NCBI GenBank assembly: GCA_026713505.1
Contig: JAPOOH010000216.1
Span: 1-14,725, forward strand
Length of the DNA: 14,725 nucleotides
Source of the DNA: Chloroflexota bacterium
GTDB taxonomy: Bacteria > Chloroflexota > Dehalococcoidia > Lucifugimonadales > Australimonadaceae
Direction of reading: 5' to 3'
In this document: positions 1 to 6,181 of the stretch, piece after piece
How positions within the stretch are numbered: position 1 is the stretch's first letter
How the letters are laid out: every line of letters starts with the position of its first letter
Notes under the pieces: generated by a model
Told to the model about the DNA's origin: nothing
The model's input: the letters and a program-made list of their open reading frames with translations, nothing else
The model's database searches: none
Program-made: the position numbers and the translations under genes

Positions 1-303
1 ATGCGACGGAAAGTGCCACAGAGACCAGAGCGCCGATGGCCTCGCGGAAACGCAAGGGACAGGCAAGGGTGAAACGGTGCGGCAAGAGCGCACCAGGTTC
101 CGGTGCGAGCCGGGATGCTGGCAAACCCCACCCGGAGCAAGGCCAAATAGGGGGACACCTCCGCTCGTCGGAGGACAGCGCCCAGCTGTAGTCCCCGGGT
201 AGGCCGCACGATCCCGTCCGGCAACGGAGGGACCAGATAGATGGCCGCCGTCCCGTGCTTGCACGGGATACAGAATCCGGCTTACAGGCCCTCTTGGCGC
301 TCC
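1..303 (+). ncRNA. rnpB: RNase P RNA, bacterial class A, 3' part (5' end outside window)
   Basis: This is the catalytic RNA of RNase P, which removes the 5' leader of pre-tRNA. Seen directly: the strongly conserved core blocks occur in the right order, including CGCCGATGG near 31, GGTGAAACGGTGCGG followed by AAGAGCGCACC at about 68-94, GGAGCAAGGCCAAATAG at 134-150, CCGGGTAGGCCGC at 195-207, and ACAGAATCCGGCTTA at 270-284. The arrangement matches the type A (E. coli-like) RNA. The 5' part with CR-I and the 5' strand of P1 lies upstream of the window. The last stretch, about 285-301, should be the 3' strand of helix P1. The exact 3' end is an estimate. No T-rich terminator follows directly; a perfect one sits 3.7 kb downstream (see findings). 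Confidence 0.95.
277..301 (+). repeat. Direct repeat copy 1: 3' end of rnpB
   Basis: These 25 nt at the very end of rnpB occur again, base for base and in the same orientation, at 1416-1440. The two copies are 1139 bp apart and bracket the shorter lipoprotein gene. The repeat covers the end of conserved block CR-V and the presumed 3' strand of helix P1. Confidence 0.93.
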
Positions 304-388
304 TCCGCGTGGAGGGTGGGCACGACCCATTCCGCTCGTGCTGAGCTCGTCGGACCACGACCCCTGTGCCAGGGGAACGGGTTCAGGG

Positions 389-1339
389 TCACGGCACCTC
401 GTCTCTCAGCATCATGGCGGTCAGGATGGCGCCCTCCGTGGCGTTCAGCCCGTCCACGAACCATGGTTGGCCGTACAGGTACTCGATGACCTCCGTGTTC
501 CTGGGGAGCCGGAACGAGTCCAGGAGCAGCACTCCTATGTCCCTGTCCACGTTCCTGACGTAGTCGGCAACGATCAGGAGGAAGGCTGGGGCCTCCCGGG
601 CGAGCGCCACGAGTATCGGCACCAGATAGCCCTCGTCGGCGTCGATGAGGGCGCCGGAGTGAGAGGGGAGATCGATCAGGAACCGCGTGAGGCCGGGGTC
701 GCGCGGAGCGTTGTCCCCTATGAACAACGCCAGGTCCGCTTCTCCCGGCGACAGGTGGCTGTTGCTGAACCAAGGCTGTTTCACGAGTGATGCCGCCATC
801 CTCGGGTCTGCCTCAGCCGTGAAGAATACCTGCCAGATGGCTGCCTTCTCTTCAACGAAGACGCCGTCTTCCACACCGTGCTTCGACTTGTCGCTGATGC
901 CGTCAAGGACCCATGGAAGTCGGGCTACCGCGTTGCCAAGGTCCGCGTCCAGCAGCCAGATGCGCGTCAACCACTCCTTCGCTTCCTCCGCCTCTTCCCC
1001 CGGCGGGTCTGTGAACCAGGGAAGGATGGCGGACAGTTGTATTTCTGCCGCTTCCTCGGCGGTCGGCGTGGACGTTGGGGACGGTGACGGCGTGGCGGTG
1101 GCTGTGGGAGTGGGGTTGGGAGTAGGCGTGGCGGTAGGCGCCGGCGTAGGCGTAGGCATTGCAGTAGGCCTGGGAGTTGGTGTCGGCGTGGGGGTTGCCG
1201 TGGGCGTTGGTGCAGGCGTAGCGGTTGGTGCGGGAGGTAGCGTCGGCGTAGCCGTGGGCGGTGCGCTGTCGCACGCCGACAGTACAGCGATGGCCGCAAC
1301 GCAGAGCAGGGCAACAGTGGCTCGTGGAATGCTCCGCAT
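389..1339 (-). CDS. Lipoprotein with Pro-Thr linker and PWFxDGL repeats (short paralogue)
   Basis: Function unknown. The 316-aa product begins with a lipoprotein signal ending in LSAC (Cys23), so it should be exported and lipid-anchored. Residues 27-95 are a low-complexity linker of Pro, Thr and Ala in PTPTP patterns. The rest is acidic and mostly helical-looking. It carries four spaced tryptophan motifs: ILPWFTD (105-111), LPWVLDGI (141-148), QPWFSNSHL (188-196) and QPWFVDGL (291-298). The same four motifs occur in the longer neighbour upstream (1464-3884), and the first 40 residues are nearly identical, so the two are tandem duplicates. This copy stops just after the fourth motif and lacks the peptidase and PPC-like domains. 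The ATG at 1339 has an AGGA 7 nt upstream and begins the signal peptide. Whether the short form is a decayed copy or a stand-alone binding protein cannot be told from sequence. Confidence 0.87.
   Translation of the reverse strand: MRSIPRATVALLCVAAIAVLSACDSAPPTATPTLPPAPTATPAPTPTATPTPTPTPRPTAMPTPTPAPTATPTPNPTPTATATPSPSPTSTPTAEEAAEIQLSAILPWFTDPPGEEAEEAKEWLTRIWLLDADLGNAVARLPWVLDGISDKSKHGVEDGVFVEEKAAIWQVFFTAEADPRMAASLVKQPWFSNSHLSPGEADLALFIGDNAPRDPGLTRFLIDLPSHSGALIDADEGYLVPILVALAREAPAFLLIVADYVRNVDRDIGVLLLDSFRLPRNTEVIEYLYGQPWFVDGLNATEGAILTAMMLRDEVP
1055..1261 (-). repeat. Low-complexity Pro-Thr coding repeat (short lipoprotein)
   Basis: A degenerate hexanucleotide-like repeat encodes residues 27-95 of the short lipoprotein as alternating Pro-Thr with some Ala, Met, Arg and Asn. 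It forms a flexible linker between the lipid anchor and the folded part. The DNA from 1221 to 1282, which covers the start of this linker and the lipobox codons, is identical to 3766-3827 in the paralogue. Confidence 0.9.
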
Positions 1340-1371
1340 ACGCCCATCCTAGCATGGCGCCTCCCGCCCTC

Positions 1372-1385
1372 CTGTGCACGCACAG
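1372..1385. promoter_or_regulatory. Palindrome in the leader of the short lipoprotein gene
   Basis: CTGTGC-AC-GCACAG is a perfect 6-bp inverted repeat with a 2-bp centre, 33 bp upstream of the start codon. At the matching position before the longer paralogue the sequence differs but is again a palindrome (3920-3929). This could be an operator or a small hairpin; no regulator is identified. Confidence 0.3.
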
Positions 1386-1415
1386 CGACGCCACATAGTT
1401 GCGCAAGCAGATGCG

Positions 1416-1440
1416 CCGGCTTACAGGCCCTCTTGGCGCT
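1416..1440 (+). repeat. Direct repeat copy 2: isolated duplicate of the rnpB 3' end
   Basis: Exact 25-nt copy of 277-301 without the rest of rnpB. It lies between the two lipoprotein genes, 23 bp from the stop codon of the longer one. It marks either the junction of a tandem duplication or a target-site copy left by integration at the 3' end of rnpB. No integrase gene is present in the window. Confidence 0.92.
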
Positions 1441-1463
1441 GAACGAAAGGGGGAGCGACGGGG

Positions 1464-3884
1464 CTATTCCGGCGTTATGCTCAGCGTGTAAGGCCATGCC
1501 CGGCCCGTGAGGTCTCCGGGGCTCAATTGGATGTAGTACGTTCCCTCCACGGCAGGCGTCCAGATGTCAGAACGGTAGATAACGGATACATTGGTCCGGT
1601 TGTTGCGCTCATCCAGCCTGAATACGCGGAAGGGCATGTCATAGTGATACGAGACTTCTATGCGGTATCGCTGGCCTTCATTCGCTGAGAAGCGGAAGTA
1701 GTCGAAGTCGACCGCATCGTCTATGGTGCCCTGGAGCGTGGTTCCGACCGTAATCTCATCCGCGGCAGAGGGCGTGTTGCCCGAATCGCCCGGAACGTCG
1801 GCTGCTGAGACCCGCACGCTGTAGTCGCCCGTGACGCCATTGAAATTCTGTATGGAGAAGTAGTATTCATCGGTGGTCCGCGCCAGGAGCAACGCCTGTG
1901 GCCCTGAAGAGGTGAGTGCGAAATCGGCAGTCGTATTTGAGTCCAGCGAACTCAGGACGGAGTCACGCACCTCGAACAACGAAATGCCGGATGCGCCTAC
2001 GGACTTGTGCTGGAGAATGACGCTGTACCGGCGGCCTTCCTCTGCTTGAAACCTGAAGAAGTCCAGGTCGGCGACGTAGTCGAATGTGCCGTGGGACTCC
2101 TCGTTCACGGCTATAGCAGTTGCGGCGCTCCACGAATCGCTGTGGTCGTCTGCGTACTCACGGGACGGGTCTGAGGCCGGCCCTCCATGCAGGCGACCGT
2201 ACAGCTCCCTGAGGGCCTCCCGCCTTGCCGGCGGCGTGTTCTCCAGGAGTGCTTCGTAGATCCTCTCCTCGGAGATTGCCTCGCCTTCCGCGTACCACAG
2301 GTAGAGCTGGTTGAGCGCCGACGAGAATGCATCATCGCCCACCAGCGACCGCACGCTGAGCAAGAGGTTCTCTCCCAGCGCATAGACACATCTCGAAGGC
2401 AGCCCGAACGTTGAATTCCTATGCTCTTGGATGTATTGATAATGCCAGATGTTCTCTATCGGCACCGCAACTATACCGTAGCAACTGTCTGAAACCTCAG
2501 TCTCCAGGAAGGATGAGCGGGCGGCGATGCTCTCGACGCCTCTGTGGTCGTGAACATACGACCGTATGACCTCGGCTGCTCCTTCACTGAACCATGTGGG
2601 CCCGCTTCTGAAATAGTAATGCCCAACCTCGTGCGGGACCGTCTCACGGTGGTCCGCGATCAGATTGACGATGAAGTGAGAACCGGAATGGAGCCCGGCG
2701 TAGCCCAGGGAAGAACTGCTTGCGGCCAGCATCACGATGTCGCTGATAGGGAGGGAAGACCGCACTGTCCTCTCTGCAACTGAGATGCTGTCTTCCACCA
2801 GTTCCATCAGTGCCATATTGCCCTGGGGCTTGTCATGGAATGCCCATACCCTGACTTCACCGGTCAACGGTAAGGCAACGGTCCGACGCTGCGCGAAGCC
2901 CTTCTGACCAGGGATGGAGGCCAGGGGAATGTCCGTTTGGTACCCGCGAAACAGGGCCATGAAGACCATCTCTTCCGCGCTCAAGCCGTCAGCGAACCAT
3001 GGCTGACCGGCAAACTGGCCGAGGCCGCCTGATTCGGTCATCTGTGCGAGCCCCCAGGCGATGCTCTCTCCCAGCGCATCTCCCCATTGGTCGTCATGCT
3101 CGAGAAAGGCCGACGCTAACGTCTCGTCGGTCAAGGAGACCTGGAGAAGCGAATCACTGGTGGTCCGGTCCTGCGGAAGCGACTCGCTGGAGTCTGGATC
3201 GCCCTGGGAGTAGATTGACCGGATGAGACTGTCTGCGTCGGAGCCGCTTTCGATGGCCCACCGGATGGACAACAGGCGTGCCTCTTCATCACTCGTCAGG
3301 TCGTCACTGAGCCATCCGATCTCCACAACCGCTCGCGCCGTCTGCAAGTCTTGTTCCGCGATGGATACGATGGACTCCAGCGCCAGGTTCTCGTCCAGGT
3401 AGAACGCCTCCTCGTCCGCGTTTATCCCGTCCTGCACCCACGGGAAACGGGCGACCGATTCTCCGGTCCCTGCATCCAGTAGCCAGAGTCTGGTGAGCAG
3501 ACCGGCTGCCCTCAGCTGGTCGCCACCGCTCCGGTCCCTGAACCAGGGAATGATCCCGGCCAGGCGTGAAACTGCGTCTTCCTCGGCGGTTGGCGTGGAT
3601 GTTGGGAGCGGCGTCGGTGTGGCCGCGGCTGTTGCGGTGGGCGTAGGCGCCGGAGTAGGCGTTGGGACGGGCGTAGCCGTAGGAGTCGGCGTCGCGGTTG
3701 GCGCAGGCATCTCTGTTGGCGTCGCCGTGGGAGCCGGGGACGGCGTCGGGGCGGCAGAGGGCGTGGCGGTTGGTGCGGGAGGTAGCGTCGGCGTAGCCGT
3801 GGGCGGTGCGCTGTCGCACGCCGACAGCCCAGCGACGGCTGCAAAGCAGAGCAGGGCAGTGGTGGCTCGTGGAATGCTCCGCAT
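1464..3884 (-). CDS. Lipoprotein metallopeptidase: PWFxDGL repeats, HEVGH zinc site, two PPC-like domains
   Basis: Probable surface-anchored zinc peptidase, substrate unknown, 806 aa. A lipoprotein signal ends in LSAC (Cys23). Residues 27-100 are a Pro-Thr linker. Residues 105-315 carry the same four motifs as the downstream paralogue: PWFRD (113-117), FPWVQDGI (147-154), GWLSDDL (190-196) and QPWFADGL (294-301). A gluzincin-like (peptidase MA type) domain spans roughly 340-565. Its HEVGH (418-422) supplies two zinc histidines and the catalytic Glu, and SEGAAE (433-438) supplies the likely third ligand Glu434. Residues 575-695 and 705-806 look like two PPC (bacterial pre-peptidase C-terminal) beta-sandwich domains, with DLDFFRFQAEEG and DFDYFRFSANEG as matching signatures. 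The start at 3884 is chosen because the signal peptide begins there and matches the paralogue; no good Shine-Dalgarno is visible. The domain boundaries are estimates and the peptidase assignment is inferred from motifs. Confidence 0.92.
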   Translation of the reverse strand: MRSIPRATTALLCFAAVAGLSACDSAPPTATPTLPPAPTATPSAAPTPSPAPTATPTEMPAPTATPTPTATPVPTPTPAPTPTATAAATPTPLPTSTPTAEEDAVSRLAGIIPWFRDRSGGDQLRAAGLLTRLWLLDAGTGESVARFPWVQDGINADEEAFYLDENLALESIVSIAEQDLQTARAVVEIGWLSDDLTSDEEARLLSIRWAIESGSDADSLIRSIYSQGDPDSSESLPQDRTTSDSLLQVSLTDETLASAFLEHDDQWGDALGESIAWGLAQMTESGGLGQFAGQPWFADGLSAEEMVFMALFRGYQTDIPLASIPGQKGFAQRRTVALPLTGEVRVWAFHDKPQGNMALMELVEDSISVAERTVRSSLPISDIVMLAASSSSLGYAGLHSGSHFIVNLIADHRETVPHEVGHYYFRSGPTWFSEGAAEVIRSYVHDHRGVESIAARSSFLETEVSDSCYGIVAVPIENIWHYQYIQEHRNSTFGLPSRCVYALGENLLLSVRSLVGDDAFSSALNQLYLWYAEGEAISEERIYEALLENTPPARREALRELYGRLHGGPASDPSREYADDHSDSWSAATAIAVNEESHGTFDYVADLDFFRFQAEEGRRYSVILQHKSVGASGISLFEVRDSVLSSLDSNTTADFALTSSGPQALLLARTTDEYYFSIQNFNGVTGDYSVRVSAADVPGDSGNTPSAADEITVGTTLQGTIDDAVDFDYFRFSANEGQRYRIEVSYHYDMPFRVFRLDERNNRTNVSVIYRSDIWTPAVEGTYYIQLSPGDLTGRAWPYTLSITPE
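3585..3806 (-). repeat. Low-complexity Pro-Thr coding repeat (long lipoprotein)
   Basis: Encodes residues 27-100 of the metallopeptidase lipoprotein as Pro-Thr-Ala repeats. It is the counterpart of 1055-1261. The two linkers differ slightly in length (about 74 versus 69 residues), as expected for slippage-prone repeats. Confidence 0.9.
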
Positions 3885-4028
3885 ATGCCCATACTAGCAG
3901 GGCGCTTCCCGCCCTCTCTTGTGTACACATAGCGACGCCTCACAGTTGAGCAAACAACACCCCGGCGCTTATCACGTACGCAGATGCACCGGCTGGCACG
4001 TCCGGCCGGCGTCAGAACGAACAGGGAC
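3885..4028. other. Leader of the long lipoprotein gene; duplicated region
   Basis: No coding sequence is supported here; the gene-free stretch runs from 3885 to 4202. From 3885 to about 3994 it is clearly homologous to 1340-1421, the leader of the short paralogue. Homology fades at the point where the rnpB-end copy begins in the other unit. Beyond it, CCGGCT at 3989-3994 and GAACGAA at 4015-4021 still resemble the repeat copy 2 region (CCGGCT, then GAACGAA at 1441-1447). This hints at a degenerate third copy. Confidence 0.5.
3920..3929. promoter_or_regulatory. Palindrome TGTGTACACA in the leader of the long lipoprotein gene
   Basis: A perfect 10-bp palindrome 35 bp upstream of the start codon, at the position matching 1372-1385 in the short paralogue. 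Both arms changed between the two leaders while symmetry was kept. An operator role is inference only. Confidence 0.3.
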
Positions 4029-4060
4029 GAGCCCCGGCCTCCAGAGGCCGGGGCTCTTTT
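4029..4060 (+). terminator. Strong rho-independent terminator
   Basis: A perfect 12-bp GC-rich stem (GAGCCCCGGCCT, loop CCAG, AGGCCGGGGCTC) is followed by TTTT, then CGTT. The T-run is on the plus strand, so it ends rightward transcription. No rightward gene lies between it and rnpB, 3.7 kb upstream. It may be the original rnpB terminator, displaced by the lipoprotein units, or the end of an unrecognised small RNA. Confidence 0.85.
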
Positions 4061-4126
4061 CGTTAAGGGCGACCCTCCGTAAGGGCGCCGCCGAACCTGG
4101 GCGTCTGGTGATCGGGTGCCTTGTCA

Positions 4127-4152
4127 TGTAGGGCGAAGCCGAAGCGTCTCTC
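4127..4152 (+). repeat. Dispersed-repeat fragment before hicA
   Basis: A stretch beginning ATGTAGGGCGAAGCCGAAGC and ending GTCTCTC resembles the longer element after hicB at 4785-4821, in the same orientation. The central part is shortened. The two lie on either side of the toxin-antitoxin pair. Confidence 0.45.
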
Positions 4153-4167
4153 GGGGAGAACACTTGC

Positions 4168-4202
4168 TTGACGCCTGATTGCATTAGTGCAACCATCTAT
4201 AC
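4168..4202 (+). promoter_or_regulatory. Candidate hicAB promoter and operator
   Basis: TTGACG at 4168-4173 is a reasonable -35 box. TTGCA-TTAG-TGCAA at 4179-4192 is a perfect 5-bp inverted repeat just downstream. It is a natural candidate for the site bound by the ribbon-helix-helix tail of HicB in autoregulation. An AT-rich CTATACA directly precedes the start codon, but it is too far from the -35 box to be a standard -10, so the promoter elements are uncertain. No Shine-Dalgarno is visible before hicA; a leaderless or very short leader transcript is possible. Confidence 0.4.
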
Positions 4203-4439
4203 ATGGATGAGGCGGTTGCCAGGCTGAGAAAGGAGCCTCGGAATGTCCGGTTCGACGAGCTCCGGAAGGTCTGCGACTTCTACCTGGGAGAACCCAGAAG
4301 GCACGGCAGTCACCTGGTCTACCGCACGCCCTGGCAAGGGGAGCCGCGTATCAACATCCAGGCTCGCAGGGGCATGGCCAAGCCCTACCAGGTGCGGCAG
4401 GTGCTCAAAGCGATCGAGAAACTGGAGGAGATGAGATGA
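4203..4439 (+). CDS. hicA: HicA-family toxin (mRNA interferase)
   Basis: Toxin of a type II HicAB toxin-antitoxin pair; family members cut mRNA. The 78-aa product has the HicA fold signature: FDELRKVCDFYLGEPRRHGSHLVYRTP (residues 17-43), in which GSH (35-37) contains the conserved catalytic histidine (His37). A basic strand follows, then a C-terminal helix after KPYQVRQVLKAIEKL (60-74). The usual tail is PGTLRSILKQAG-like, so this member is slightly divergent but of normal size. It overlaps hicB by ATGA at 4436-4439, which implies translational coupling. The ATG at 4203 is the only sensible start. Cognate pairing with the next gene is strongly suggested by the overlap. Confidence 0.9.
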   Translation: MDEAVARLRKEPRNVRFDELRKVCDFYLGEPRRHGSHLVYRTPWQGEPRINIQARRGMAKPYQVRQVLKAIEKLEEMR

Positions 4440-4771
4440 CGGAAGAGGCAGACCGGTACACCTACCGCGTTCTTTGGTCAGAGGAAGACGGGGAATACGC
4501 TGGGACGTGTGCCGAGTTCGCACTGCTCAGTCATTTGGACGACACCCCGGAGAAAGCGTTTGCAGGCATCCGCGACCTCGTGGCCTTCTGCGTGGACGAC
4601 CTGCGCAGGGAAGGCGCTCCGGTACCGGAGCCGCTTTCCACCCGGCGTTACAGTGGAACGCTCACACTCCGCATCCCTCCTGAGACCCATCGCGCCCTTG
4701 CGATTGACGCTGCCGAAGCCGGCGTCAGCATGAATCGCCTCGTTGCCGAACGGCTGGCACTGCGCCGGTAA
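4436..4771 (+). CDS. hicB: HicB-family antitoxin
   Basis: Antitoxin that should bind and block HicA and repress the operon. The 111-aa product has the two-part HicB layout. The N-terminal partial RNase H-like domain has YTYRVLWSEEDGEYAGTCAE at 8-27, followed by a TPEKAFAGI helix. The C-terminal ribbon-helix-helix domain covers roughly 72-109, with SGTLTLRIPPETHRAL and the second helix VSMNRLVAERL. The conserved Gly-Glu-Tyr-x-Gly-x-Cys core is intact. Start ATG 4436 overlaps the hicA stop and has an excellent GGAGGAG (4424-4430) with 5-nt spacing. Toxin first and antitoxin second is the standard hicAB order. Confidence 0.93.
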   Translation: MTEEADRYTYRVLWSEEDGEYAGTCAEFALLSHLDDTPEKAFAGIRDLVAFCVDDLRREGAPVPEPLSTRRYSGTLTLRIPPETHRALAIDAAEAGVSMNRLVAERLALRR

Positions 4772-4784
4772 ACGGCGAAACGGC

Positions 4785-4821
4785 ATGCCGAGCGGAGCGC
4801 AGCGGAGTCGAAGCATCTCTC
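4785..4821 (+). repeat. Dispersed intergenic repeat after hicB
   Basis: An element starting ATGCCGAGCGGAGCGCAGCG and continuing GAGTCGAAGCATCTCTC. Sequences of this shape are, from general knowledge, abundant between genes in many GC-rich environmental genomes. A shortened relative lies at 4127-4152 on the other side of hicAB. Confidence 0.5.
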
Positions 4822-4850
4822 AACACAGAGCGGGACCTCCATCTGCCGAC

Positions 4851-4880
4851 TTGGACTGTGCTTCGATTGCGCGCTATCGT
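4851..4880 (+). promoter_or_regulatory. Weak candidate promoter of the amidohydrolase gene
   Basis: TTGGAC (4851-4856) and TATCGT (4875-4880) are separated by 18 bp, about 80 bp upstream of the start codon. Both boxes deviate from consensus; this is only the best-looking pair in the 188-bp gap. Confidence 0.25.
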
Positions 4881-4959
4881 ATAGCCGCATCATGGCAGTT
4901 GCTATTGCGGCAATCGGAACGCTCCGTTCCGGGCGGGCAGGGAGAGAAGGAGGCATCCG

Positions 4960-6087
4960 ATGGCTCGAACGTACACCGGCCCGATCTACGACGGCGACGG
5001 CCATGTGCTGGAGAACAAGGAGGCCATCATCGCGCGGATGCCGAGCGACCTCCAGGCGAGCCGCGCGGTGGACCGGATGCGGCGCCGGAACGTCTTCCCG
5101 GAGCTGGACAACTACCACAACCTGTTGAGCATCTCGCCGGAAGGTTCATTCTCCAACCCGGAGGAGGTGCGCGGGTGGACGCGCTTCATGGACGAGTTGT
5201 CGATCGGCGGGGCCGTGCTGTACCCGACCGACGCGCTCGCTGTAGGGCGGATGGTCGACCTCGACCAGATTGAGATGGCCACCATGGCCTACAACGACTG
5301 GATGCACCAGGAGTACCTCAAGAAGGACAACCGCCTGCAGGCGGTCGCGCTGCTGCCGATGCAGGAGCCGGAGCTTGCGGCGCAGGAGTTGCGTCGCGCC
5401 GTCGAGGATCTGGGCATGTGCGGCGGAATGCTGCCCGCCAGCGGACTGCGGGGCCACCTGGGCGCGAAGCTGTACTGGCCCGTCTACGAGGAGGCCGAGC
5501 GGCTCGGCTGCTGCCTCTCCGTGCACGGCGGCTCCTACCCGGACCTGGGGTTCAGCGACCTTAACATCTTCGCGGCGATACACGCGATGGGCCACCCGTT
5601 CGGCATCATGATCTCGTTCATGAGCATGCTGTTCAACGGCATCTTCGACAGGTTCCCGAACGTGCGCTACGGCTTCATGGAGGGCGGTGTGGCCTGGTTC
5701 CTTATGGCGCTGGAGCGCGGCGACGGCTCCTACAAGTCGTTCAGGCCGCTCGACCCGAACGGGCGCTTCCTGCAGCTGCGCGACGGCGAGGAAGTGCGTG
5801 ACCACGTCCTGCGCCACGTCCGCGAAGGCCGCATCTTCGTGGGCGTCGAAGGCGACGAGCCGGACCTCGCCCACGCCGTGCGCACCGTGGGCAGCGACCC
5901 CTTCATCTGGTCCAGCGACTTCCCCCACGAGGTGACGGTGGAGACTTGCGCGCTGGAGATCCGCGAGCTCGTCGAGAACGAAGACGTCCCGGACGCTGCC
6001 CTGGAGGCCATCCTCTGGAAGAACGCGGCCCGCATGTACGGTCTGCGCTCGCCCGCCGGAGTGTTAGGGGAGAGGGTCGTCTCGTAG
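4960..6087 (+). CDS. Amidohydrolase family 2 (ACMSD-like metal-dependent hydrolase/decarboxylase)
   Basis: Cytosolic TIM-barrel metalloenzyme of the amidohydrolase 2 family, which includes aminocarboxymuconate semialdehyde decarboxylase and related hydrolases of small organic acids. The substrate cannot be read from the sequence. Seen in the 375-aa product: the N-terminal DGDGHVLE (11-18) is a D-x-H form of the usual metal-binding H-x-H; HGG (His189) is a strand-end metal ligand; HPFG (His212) follows; EGG (Glu241) lies in FMEGGVAWF; and SSDFPHE (318-324) provides the conserved Asp320. Length is typical. ATG 4960 has AAGGAGG at 4947-4953 with 6-nt spacing. It stands alone on the plus strand between hicAB and the convergent NYN gene, so no operon partner hints at a pathway. 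Confidence 0.95.
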   Translation: MARTYTGPIYDGDGHVLENKEAIIARMPSDLQASRAVDRMRRRNVFPELDNYHNLLSISPEGSFSNPEEVRGWTRFMDELSIGGAVLYPTDALAVGRMVDLDQIEMATMAYNDWMHQEYLKKDNRLQAVALLPMQEPELAAQELRRAVEDLGMCGGMLPASGLRGHLGAKLYWPVYEEAERLGCCLSVHGGSYPDLGFSDLNIFAAIHAMGHPFGIMISFMSMLFNGIFDRFPNVRYGFMEGGVAWFLMALERGDGSYKSFRPLDPNGRFLQLRDGEEVRDHVLRHVREGRIFVGVEGDEPDLAHAVRTVGSDPFIWSSDFPHEVTVETCALEIRELVENEDVPDAALEAILWKNAARMYGLRSPAGVLGERVVS

Positions 6088-6181
6088 CGCTCCCAGCCCA
6101 ACGGTCAACGCCTAGGCCAGAGCGCCCGTCTTGGCGCCACATCAGCGGACTGGAGAAGTCGCAGCTAGTGGGTGTGGTCTG

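Noticed and set aside
361..375. CCCCTG-TGC-CAGGGG hairpin downstream of the short lipoprotein gene as a terminator
   Set aside because: A neat 6-bp stem but no T-run on either strand; kept only as a possible structure.
687..1352. Plus-strand open frame rich in Val-Gly repeats opposite the short lipoprotein (and the similar one at 3493-3897)
   Set aside because: It is the antisense reading of the Pro-Thr linker; the minus frame has a lipobox, conserved motifs and a paralogue.
1055..3806. CRISPR-like array in the repetitive Pro-Thr regions
   Set aside because: The repeats are short, degenerate and in frame with coding; there are no spacers of regular length and no cas genes.
6122..6137. GCGCC-CGTCTT-GGCGC hairpin between the convergent amidohydrolase and NYN genes as a terminator
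   Set aside because: Only a 5-bp stem with no T-run on either strand.
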